Below, in pieces: positions 1 to 5,618 of a stretch of 5,618 nt of DNA. The stretch comes from Planctomycetota bacterium. Lineage in GTDB: Bacteria; Planctomycetota; Phycisphaerae; WQYP01. Every line of letters begins with the position of its first letter. Positions within the stretch are counted from its first letter, which is position 1. The stretch is from NCBI GenBank assembly GCA_021826605.1, contig JAKAZF010000226.1, positions 1 through 5,618 of the forward strand, in the 5' to 3' direction. The position numbers were made by a program, and so were the translations under genes. Below the pieces are notes generated by a model. It saw only the letters and a list, made by a program, of their open reading frames with translations. It did not search any database and had not been told where the DNA came from.

Positions 1-2193
1 AAGTACGGATTTACCAGGCAATACCCGGCGTGGGGTGCCCATGCGACATCAGGCACTGCCCTTCTTATTCCACCATATGTCTGGTTGTTCGGCAATCAAC
101 TGCATCATTATGCCCCGATGGTTGCGGAACATCTGATGTGGCTGGCACGCCATGCATATAACGAAAAGACTTGGTATGACCGAGGGGAAGTCAATGACGC
201 ATGGATGCGGGCGGCAATTCAGCGTTACGCCTTTAACGATGGCACGCGGCCAGAGTTGAAAAGCTGCAAAATCACTGGTCAGGGATATGTGCTGCGAGCC
301 GGAGTGGGAGGTCCTCATGAGGTTTCACTTTTCCTGGACCAGGTGGATCGCGGACCGAATTACCGCTGGGGAGATAATGCGGTGGATTCGTCGGGTTCCA
401 TATGGTTGCAAGCTGGCGGGAGAATATTTACCGGCGATGATCGTGAAAGTACTGGAGACCATAGCCTTGATGATACAGACGGATTTTCAACTTTCGGCGT
501 ATGGAAGCGTGGAAAATATCGGGCTATCGGTATGAATGTTCTGAATCGCCCCTTGGATAATCTGGGGTTTGCACAATTTGCCGCCTTAGATTCTCGTAAG
601 GGACCGCATTCTTATGTGTGGCCGCAATACGTCAGCCGTTCGGTCATGCTGGTGGGTACTGATTATGCGGTGATATATGATCGCATGGGAACTCCGGGAA
701 CAGGAAAAGCGCCCCAGGGAACGTATCGCTTTACTTGGTTCAATGCCCGGGATTTGCCATTTCCCGATCTGATATTTCTGCAACCAATGGTGGAACGTAC
801 GGATCATTGGAGCGAAGTGACTACTCCGATTGCTCGTGGCGTGTGGCGCGATCAGGACCGCGGGCCGGACAGTCTTGTACTGGTACCATTACGGCGGCAG
901 GGGGTGAATATGGTGGGAATGTCGCATCAGACACTGCCTTTTCTGAGAAATCTGCACTTGCAACAGTACCGATGGCAGCGCGGCGGCAAACTGGGCCATG
1001 GGGTATACCGTGTGCAGACGCCGCACAGTCTCGATACGTTCTTCCGCGCTTCGGCACCGATTATTTTTAATCATGATGGTTTGGCGTTTGTCGGGCGGGC
1101 CGGTGTGATTCGACGGCGAACGAATAACGACACGCAATTGGCACTATTTAAAGGGTCAGTAATCGCGGCCGATGGCTTACAGATAAAGCTTGCGCCCGCA
1201 TCGGGGGTGGCTGTTGGCCTGACCATTACACCTGATTTTGATTGCCGCGGAATTTATGTTGCGTCTCAAGGTGCCGCTGAGGTGGAATTCACTCTGCCCG
1301 GAAATATCAAACCTGCTGATGAGCACATTTATATTGATGGCGCGGTGATTGCATCGCGGATTTCCGGACATACCGTCACTGTGACACTGCCGGCGGGAAG
1401 GCATCATATTGAAATAAGTGCTGGGCATGCTATTCCCATGGCACCGCACATTCTCAAGACGGTCAATATCAGCGGCGGTGCCAAGGTGTTTATTACACCG
1501 GTGGCTTCCGCGGCATCTTATGAACTCTCGATTGCGCTGGACGGCTCGCATGATTGGCATATTGCAAAGAAATCGGCAGCACCATCCTTTGTTCTCTCGG
1601 GCTTAACCAACGGAAAAAAATATCATTTGAAGGTCGATGCACAAAATGCCGCTGGCAAGGCAGGCCCATCATCGCCGCAATATCCGCTTTATGTAAGCGG
1701 CAGGCCGCTTCCTCCGCCCGATGGTCTGATGATCTGGCGTGTTCAACCGCATCAGGTTGACTTGAGTTGGGGAAAAGTGCTGGGTGTTGGACAGTACCGG
1801 CTATATCGGCGGAGGCTGGGTAATAAAACATTCCGATTGGTGTATTCCGGCCCGAACAACTGGTATGCCGATGCGGTAGCCACAGAACTCCCGCCTGTCG
1901 CCCAACTTCCTGGTGTGCAGGATAATCCGTTGTATAAAAAGACTGCAACTGTCGTTTATCAATATGCGGTTGCATGTATGAATGGAAATGGCGAGGGACC
2001 AATGAGCAATATGGTCAGCACCAATCCCATTGGCTGGCAGGTCTGGTGGCCGGATGTTCCACTGCAATATCGCCGATTTACAGCTTACTGGATGCCACCA
2101 TATCGTCCCATATGGGAGTTACCACCGGCTTATTATCCGGGCCAGCTTAATCCGGAACCTGATTTTTCAGAAAGTGGAAATGGTTTGCATTAA
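1..2193 (+). CDS. Large secreted carbohydrate-active-like protein with two FN3 domains (C-terminal part; start lies before the window)
   Basis: The frame is open from base 1 to TAA at 2191-2193 (730 residues visible). No start is needed inside the window, so the gene is cut by the left edge; an internal TTG at 85 is only a possible codon, not a supported start. Residues 1-80 look like the end of a helical domain. Residues about 85-475 are beta-rich, with DRGPNYRWGD (116-125), a DHSLDDTDGF stretch (153-162), WPQYVSRSVMLVGTDY (207-222) and an LALFKG..IAADGL segment near 380-395. This arrangement resembles the beta-sandwich half of heparinase II/III-like polysaccharide lyases, but I cannot assign catalytic residues or a family with certainty. 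Residues about 481-570 and 571-675 read as two fibronectin type III domains (YELSI..., LTNGKKYHLKVDAQNAAGKAGPSS; then VDLSWGKVLGVGQYRLYRR..., YQYAVACMNGNGEGPMSN). The last 50 residues are unusually rich in Trp, Tyr and Pro. A secreted glycan-binding or glycan-cleaving role is inferred. The coding call is firm; the function is moderate to weak. Confidence 0.85.
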   Translation, partial: KYGFTRQYPAWGAHATSGTALLIPPYVWLFGNQLHHYAPMVAEHLMWLARHAYNEKTWYDRGEVNDAWMRAAIQRYAFNDGTRPELKSCKITGQGYVLRAGVGGPHEVSLFLDQVDRGPNYRWGDNAVDSSGSIWLQAGGRIFTGDDRESTGDHSLDDTDGFSTFGVWKRGKYRAIGMNVLNRPLDNLGFAQFAALDSRKGPHSYVWPQYVSRSVMLVGTDYAVIYDRMGTPGTGKAPQGTYRFTWFNARDLPFPDLIFLQPMVERTDHWSEVTTPIARGVWRDQDRGPDSLVLVPLRRQGVNMVGMSHQTLPFLRNLHLQQYRWQRGGKLGHGVYRVQTPHSLDTFFRASAPIIFNHDGLAFVGRAGVIRRRTNNDTQLALFKGSVIAADGLQIKLAPASGVAVGLTITPDFDCRGIYVASQGAAEVEFTLPGNIKPADEHIYIDGAVIASRISGHTVTVTLPAGRHHIEISAGHAIPMAPHILKTVNISGGAKVFITPVASAASYELSIALDGSHDWHIAKKSAAPSFVLSGLTNGKKYHLKVDAQNAAGKAGPSSPQYPLYVSGRPLPPPDGLMIWRVQPHQVDLSWGKVLGVGQYRLYRRRLGNKTFRLVYSGPNNWYADAVATELPPVAQLPGVQDNPLYKKTATVVYQYAVACMNGNGEGPMSNMVSTNPIGWQVWWPDVPLQYRRFTAYWMPPYRPIWELPPAYYPGQLNPEPDFSESGNGLH

Positions 2194-2220
2194 TATGCTG
2201 TCATCTGGATGGCAGTATGT
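2193..2220 (+). terminator. Hairpin overlapping the stop codon of the upstream gene; weak terminator or mRNA 3'-end candidate
   Basis: Bases 2193-2204 pair without interruption with 2209-2220, giving a 12-bp stem with a CTGG loop. Three of the pairs are G-T wobbles. The hairpin begins at the last base of the TAA stop. No T-run follows (the next bases are ATAAAGG), so it does not meet the usual rule for an intrinsic terminator. It may stabilise or delimit the 3' end of the mRNA, or be chance. Confidence 0.3.
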
Positions 2221-2323
2221 ATAAAGGTTATGCGTGTAATATAACAATTGCGGCCATTCCCGGCGTGCCAGGATCGGCTGTCTCGGTTGCTTTAATGTTC
2301 GGTGGGGTCCGAAACATAGAGCA

Positions 2324-2329
2324 TATAAG
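2324..2329 (+). promoter_or_regulatory. Possible -10 box (TATAAG) upstream of the kelch-symporter gene
   Basis: TATAAG differs from the sigma-70 -10 consensus at one base and would give a start of transcription near 2336, about 26 bases before the TTG start codon. No convincing -35 hexamer lies 16-18 bases upstream. A second AT-rich -10-like site, TAATAT, is at 2237-2242, also without a good -35. The 168-base gap makes a separate promoter reasonable, but the exact site is a guess. Confidence 0.2.
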
Positions 2330-2348
2330 GCTGCTGAGAGAAACACTT

Positions 2349-2355
2349 AGAGAGG
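2349..2355 (+). promoter_or_regulatory. Ribosome-binding site that fixes a TTG start
   Basis: AGAGAGG ends six bases before the TTG at 2362, which is normal Shine-Dalgarno spacing. The same frame has a TGA stop at 2335-2337 with no ATG or GTG between it and 2362. The codons just after 2362 encode the basic start of a signal peptide. Together these support TTG at 2362 as the real start rather than later in-frame TTG codons. Confidence 0.65.
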
Positions 2356-2361
2356 TTTACG

Positions 2362-4953
2362 TTGCGGCGATGCGATAATCCATTCTTGCCCGATCACCTG
2401 TTGAACACGTTGGTTATACCGTTGCTATTTTTTGCATTGATTGTATTGCCGTCGCAAAAAGCGGTTGGTTATGCACTTACACCGATTGCGGCGCAACATA
2501 TTGCTAATTTGCCCGAGGCGGCCAGTTCGGCGGGAATTGGTTTCAGTAATGGAGCTTTATTGCTGGCCGGAGGTTGGAATTCTACTGCCAGCCAGCCTCT
2601 TGACCAAGTCCGGATATTACCCGATGTTTTTACGAATCCTTCCAATGCAGCATGGATACATATAAAAGAGCATGCTTTGGCCCAGTGGCCCACTACCGCG
2701 CAAGACGGCGAAAATCTCATTTGTATCGGCGGATGGCGTGATGGCTTGGCCATGACGACAGTGGTGCGGTGGACCTGGAAATCAGGCAAGCTGAAATTGA
2801 AATATCTTCCATCGTTACCAGCGCCACGGTTATTTGCCGGTGCAGCCGTGCTTAACCATACACTGTATCTTGTGGGCGGGCTGACTGGAAAGTTTGCCCG
2901 GCGTGCAGCACGCCAATTATGGTCTTTATCTCTGGAGCATCCGGAAACCGGATGGAAATGCGATGGCAACTGTCCTGCGTTGCCGCGGCTGTTTCCAGCC
3001 GTTGCAGCACAAAATGGCGCTTTGATCGTCGTAGGCGGCCAGGCCGGTCATCCGTACAAACGATGTACAAAAGCCTGGCTATTTCGTCCAAAGCCTGTGG
3101 ATGGAACGGTGGCACATGGCTGGCAATTGATGGCTGCGCCGCCTTTCAAACTCGCCGGTCCGGGCATGATGCCGCTGGGGGAATCGCATCTGCTGGTCTT
3201 TGGCGGTGTTGCGTCAACGATAAAACCACGTTTATTAAACGGTTTATTGCCGAAAAAGCCGGAGGAATCGCTCAATAAAAAACTATGGACCTATGACACC
3301 GTGGTAAACGCCTGGGTTGCAATTGGCACCTCCAGACCGCTTGGTATCGAACCTGTCGCAGCGTCCGACAACCAGACGTGGTTAATGGTTGCGCGCCGCG
3401 TAACGACTCATTCGGGGAATCTGTGGGCGCTGCAATGGAAGCCGAAAGTACGGACATTGAATTGGCTGGATTATCTTTTTTTAGGGCTGAATTTTCTGGG
3501 CATGGCACTGCTGGGCGCTTATTTAAGCAGACGGCAAAAAAGCACCGGTGAATATGCATTGGGGGGAAATAAAATCCGCTGGTGGATGGCCGGTATCAGT
3601 CTGTTTGCCACTCAAACCAGCGCTATCAGCATCATGGCGATTCCAGCAATGACATACAACTCCGGCATTATATGGCTTATGCAGGCGATTATAGCTTTCC
3701 CGGTCGTTCTGGCTTTAAGCTGGATTATTCCGCCATTGTTGCGCCGGCTTAAACTCACCAGCGTCTATGGCTATTTGGAACAGCGATATCATCCCGGCAT
3801 ACGCGTGCTGGCCAGTATTCAGTCCGTCATATTTCTAACTACAGCCCGAATGACCATTATTATGCTTTTGCCATCCTTGGCACTGGCTGCGGTTACGGGA
3901 TGGCATGTTGTGTCATGTGTGCTGATCATCGGCGTTGTCGCAACGATTTACACGGGGCTCGGCGGGATTGACGCAGTGGTCTGGAATGATGTCGTTCAGG
4001 TAATTTTGGTCATTGGCGGACCGATTCTGATATTGATTCTGTCCATTGGCGAACTGCGGGGCGGGTTGGGGCAATTTGTGCATATAGCCATGCATTATGA
4101 CAAATTCAGACCGGCAATCTGGAGTTGGAACTGGTCGATGCCGGTGTTCTGGCTGTTTGTCTTTACCGCTTTGATGCAGTTTTTTGTCACCTCGGCCGAT
4201 CAATCGCAGGTGCAGCGAATCTTGTGCACACCCGATGCGAAAGCGGCACGCAGTGCCAGTATTATCGCCGCCGTCATCGGTTTTCTCGGGGCGCTCATTT
4301 TTTTCTTCATGGGGATCACCTTATTCGCCTATTTTCACTGCTATCCGCAAAAACTCGATCCCACGATGCGAACGGATGAAGTAGTCCCATTATTTATCGT
4401 ACAGACATTGCCGATGGGCGTTCGCGGATTGTTGATAGCCGGAATTTTTTCCGCAGCGATGTCGGCGATTTCAGGTGCTATGAGTAGTGTGGGAACTTTG
4501 GTGGCGGAGGATTTTTTTCCTCGGCTGTTTCCGCATGCATCGGATCGGGCTCGCTTGCGGATTATGCGCATATCCACATATCTATCTGGGATAATCGCCA
4601 TATTGATTACCGTTATATTTGCGATGTCGAAAATCCCGATGATTTTTACTTTCTGGAGCAAACTTTACGCGCTGATAGGGGGAGGTTTTGCGGGAATATT
4701 TTTCCTTGGTATGTTTACGCGTCGCGCAAATTCAGTGGGCGTTCTGATTGGTGCATTGGCCAGTATTGCTGTCACGGCATATCTGATGTTCTGTACCGAT
4801 GCGCACTGGCTGTTGTATATGCCGGCATCGATTTTAATATGTATTACTGTGGGATATATCACAAGTATATTTCTACCGGAATCGAAAAGGGATCTGACCG
4901 GACTGACAGTGTTCGTTTCGCCAAAGCCCGATATTGAAATCTTGGCGCAGTAA
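2362..4953 (+). CDS. Kelch-propeller (NanM/YjhT-like mutarotase) fused to an SSS-family sodium:solute symporter
   Basis: This 863-residue inner-membrane protein starts at TTG. Residues 1-38 form a signal peptide (RR near the start, hydrophobic core about 13-29, likely cleavage after GYA at 38). Residues about 39-360 form a kelch propeller: blade Gly-Gly pairs are at 70-71, 123-124, 172-173, 225-226 and 281-282, and the expected sixth is Ala-Arg at 344-345. Residues about 368-840 are a 13-helix symporter, which puts the N-terminus outside, as a periplasmic propeller requires. SSS signatures are visible: YTGLGGIDAVVWNDVVQ (530-546), with D543 matching the conserved Na3-site aspartate; DQSQVQR (613-619); and GLLIAGIFSAAMSAISG (689-705). 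NanM-type propellers speed sialic acid anomer exchange, and SSS proteins import sugars, sialic acid or related acids with sodium; the substrate here is not readable from sequence. The Na2-site Ser/Thr pair reads Ser701-Ala702. The gene follows the glycan-active-like gene by 168 bases on the same strand, which suggests joint use in sugar capture. Fold assignment is firm; propeller enzyme activity is inferred. Confidence 0.93.
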   Translation: MRRCDNPFLPDHLLNTLVIPLLFFALIVLPSQKAVGYALTPIAAQHIANLPEAASSAGIGFSNGALLLAGGWNSTASQPLDQVRILPDVFTNPSNAAWIHIKEHALAQWPTTAQDGENLICIGGWRDGLAMTTVVRWTWKSGKLKLKYLPSLPAPRLFAGAAVLNHTLYLVGGLTGKFARRAARQLWSLSLEHPETGWKCDGNCPALPRLFPAVAAQNGALIVVGGQAGHPYKRCTKAWLFRPKPVDGTVAHGWQLMAAPPFKLAGPGMMPLGESHLLVFGGVASTIKPRLLNGLLPKKPEESLNKKLWTYDTVVNAWVAIGTSRPLGIEPVAASDNQTWLMVARRVTTHSGNLWALQWKPKVRTLNWLDYLFLGLNFLGMALLGAYLSRRQKSTGEYALGGNKIRWWMAGISLFATQTSAISIMAIPAMTYNSGIIWLMQAIIAFPVVLALSWIIPPLLRRLKLTSVYGYLEQRYHPGIRVLASIQSVIFLTTARMTIIMLLPSLALAAVTGWHVVSCVLIIGVVATIYTGLGGIDAVVWNDVVQVILVIGGPILILILSIGELRGGLGQFVHIAMHYDKFRPAIWSWNWSMPVFWLFVFTALMQFFVTSADQSQVQRILCTPDAKAARSASIIAAVIGFLGALIFFFMGITLFAYFHCYPQKLDPTMRTDEVVPLFIVQTLPMGVRGLLIAGIFSAAMSAISGAMSSVGTLVAEDFFPRLFPHASDRARLRIMRISTYLSGIIAILITVIFAMSKIPMIFTFWSKLYALIGGGFAGIFFLGMFTRRANSVGVLIGALASIAVTAYLMFCTDAHWLLYMPASILICITVGYITSIFLPESKRDLTGLTVFVSPKPDIEILAQ

Positions 4954-5072
4954 TCCAGTCGTGCGTCCTTCTTGCGAACAAGGCAGGGAAACAATCAGGC
5001 AAAAGGCCGTAAACCATGTCTCCAGACGGTTGACCTGTCGGTGGTCCCATAGCGCGATATTATCCAGATTGG

Positions 5073-5180
5073 CAATGGCGCATTGAATTCAACGTGATGC
5101 CGAGACGGTGAAGCTTTCGGATGGTGGTCTTACGGTGACCGTGGCGAGATCGCACATTGCGATCATTGTAATGGCGCATT
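5073..5180. repeat. Two direct copies of the 11-mer AATGGCGCATT
   Basis: Exact copies lie at 5074-5084 and 5170-5180, 96 bases apart start to start. Each copy is a small palindrome, AATG-GCG-CATT; the first extends to CAATG-GCG-CATTG (5073-5085). Repeated short palindromes can be protein-binding sites, but two copies could also be chance. Confidence 0.4.
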
Positions 5181-5428
5181 TTACGGGCGGTTGCGTCAAG
5201 GAACCATTGACCTTGTTGCCTTGGCACGAAGCACGTCTGAATCGTCGCGTTAGCCCGCAATACGTACTTGGTATCCCGGTCAAGTACGGTGATTAGAGAA
5301 GATTACCTGCCCGCAATGGGCACCAACATATGGCGGTCACTTGAGAAATCATTCGATGACGGCCGCATCGGGTAACGGTGGGGGGGCACAGAGTCCGGCT
5401 CCGCAACCGGCGGAAATGGCCCGCAGCA

Positions 5429-5487
5429 ATCCGCAAATGCCAACTGATGACAGTAAGAAAGCGCCTGATTTGCGGGCATTTGCGGAT
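5429..5487. repeat. 13-bp perfect inverted repeat (ATCCGCAAATGCC / GGCATTTGCGGAT)
   Basis: The left arm is 5429-5441 and the right arm 5475-5487, with a 33-base spacer. A direct partial copy, ATTTGCGG, also occurs at 5469-5476 next to the right arm (5478-5485), making a small cluster of related sites. The position, 29-87 bases from the tRNA 3' end, is where arm-type integrase or excisionase sites often lie. No T-run follows, so a terminator is unlikely. Confidence 0.6.
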
Positions 5488-5488
5488 A

Positions 5489-5506
5489 CATGCAGTGATC
5501 TGCATG
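5489..5506. repeat. 7-bp perfect inverted repeat CATGCAG-TGAT-CTGCATG
   Basis: The arms 5489-5495 and 5500-5506 are exact reverse complements around a 4-base spacer. The element begins one base after the 13-bp inverted repeat and ends nine bases before the tRNA fragment. No T-run follows on either strand. It looks like a dimeric protein-binding site or a cruciform-prone element rather than a terminator. Confidence 0.5.
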
Positions 5507-5515
5507 AAAATCAAA

Positions 5516-5567
5516 TGCGCCCGGCGGGAGTCGAACCTGCAACCTTCGGCTTCGGAGGCCGACGCCG
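5516..5567 (-). tRNA. Truncated tRNA-Arg(CCG): 3' portion only, probable attachment-site remnant
   Basis: Read on the minus strand, bases 5562-5546 form a perfect 5-bp anticodon stem (TCGGC/GCCGA) around loop CTCCGAA, giving anticodon CCG at 5555-5553, which reads Arg codon CGG. A 5-base variable region (5545-5541) follows, then the T-arm (5540-5524) with loop TTCGACT, then acceptor 3' strand CGGGCGC (5523-5517) and discriminator A (5516). CCA is not encoded. The 5' half is missing: GCGCCCG, needed to close the acceptor stem, is absent from 5568-5618, and no GCCG is placed to pair with the D-stem strand CGGC (5567-5564). A faint likeness to a D-loop (GAATAG) reaches about 5573 and then ends. 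The T-stem has one A-C mismatch. This is most likely not a working tRNA but the 3' copy left by integration into a tRNA gene. Confidence 0.8.
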
Positions 5568-5618
5568 CTATTCACAAACCGCTTGATTCTATTGGCAATT
5601 CTGATTCATCGGAAAACT

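Larger units (their letters stand above)
4954..5515. other. 562-base stretch without a convincing gene
   Basis: Short open frames of 50-90 codons occur on both strands and overlap each other. None has a ribosome-binding site with a credible start or a protein family I recognise. One + frame (5098-5253) contains a Cys-x-x-Cys (HCDHC) but has no start codon. No T-run terminator follows the symporter gene. The stretch carries the repeated 11-mer and two inverted repeats listed separately, and leads into the tRNA fragment. It may be decayed sequence at the edge of an inserted element. Confidence 0.6.

Noticed and set aside
3476..4518. Seven-T runs inside the symporter gene (for example 3476-3482 and 4512-4518) as programmed frameshift sites
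   Set aside because: The reading frame continues through them with intact SSS motifs on both sides, and Phe/Leu-rich membrane helices explain the T-runs.
4966..4981. Small stem (CTTG-CGAA-CAAG) after the symporter stop as a terminator
   Set aside because: Only about four to five base pairs and no following T-run.
5098..5253. Plus-frame segment with HCDHC resembling a zinc-binding Cys pair
   Set aside because: There is no start codon after the preceding stop and only one Cys-x-x-Cys pair; likely chance.
5108..5296. Plus-strand 62-codon ATG frame in the spacer
   Set aside because: No Shine-Dalgarno sequence, no recognisable domain, and composition no more protein-like than the competing frames.
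5060..5302. Minus-strand open frame of about 81 codons in the spacer
   Set aside because: It has only a TTG start with no ribosome-binding site, no recognisable family, and overlaps open frames of similar length in other frames on both strands, as expected by chance.
5551..5557. Group I intron insertion in the tRNA anticodon loop
   Set aside because: The anticodon loop and stem are intact; similarity is lost further 5', in the D-region, not at the usual intron position.
5516..5592. A complete, functional tRNA-Arg gene
   Set aside because: The minus-strand 5' end would read ATAGAAT, which cannot pair with acceptor strand CGGGCGC, and the D-stem does not close.

Overview
The window holds the 3' part of one long gene, one complete membrane-protein gene, and about 0.66 kb without a convincing gene that ends in a truncated tRNA. 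Both genes are on the + strand. The base composition looks balanced. The complete gene starts at TTG behind a good purine-rich ribosome-binding site, so this is bacterial DNA. A secreted multidomain protein that looks carbohydrate-active, next to a kelch-propeller/sodium-symporter fusion, is typical of polysaccharide-degrading bacteria of the Planctomycetes-Verrucomicrobia type. That taxonomic guess rests on protein style only and is tentative.

Layout: (1) 1-2193 encodes the C-terminal 730 residues of a protein that begins before the window. It has the end of a helical region, a large beta-rich region resembling the C-terminal half of heparinase II/III-like lyases, two fibronectin type III domains and an unusual Trp/Tyr/Pro-rich tail. 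(2) 2194-2361 is a 168-base gap with a 12-bp hairpin overlapping the upstream stop codon, a possible -10 box and the ribosome-binding site of the next gene. (3) 2362-4953 encodes an 863-residue protein: signal peptide, six-bladed kelch propeller of the NanM/YjhT sialic-acid mutarotase type, then a 13-helix sodium:solute symporter (SSS). (4) 4954-5515 has no supportable gene but contains a repeated 11-mer and two inverted repeats. (5) 5516-5567, minus strand, is the 3' portion of tRNA-Arg(CCG); its acceptor 5' strand and a pairing D-stem partner are missing.

How the parts may work together (inference): the upstream protein would act outside the cell on a complex glycan. The fusion protein would convert a released sugar between anomeric or epimeric forms at the outer face of the inner membrane and import it with sodium. 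The tRNA fragment looks like an integration scar or attachment-site remnant. With normal geometry the inserted element would lie to the right of the window and the two genes would be flanking chromosome, although an older element on the left is also possible.

Most worth a second look: the tRNA fragment with its adjacent inverted repeats; the propeller-transporter fusion, with an apparent Ala in place of a conserved Na2-site hydroxyl residue; and the aromatic/proline tail of the first protein.
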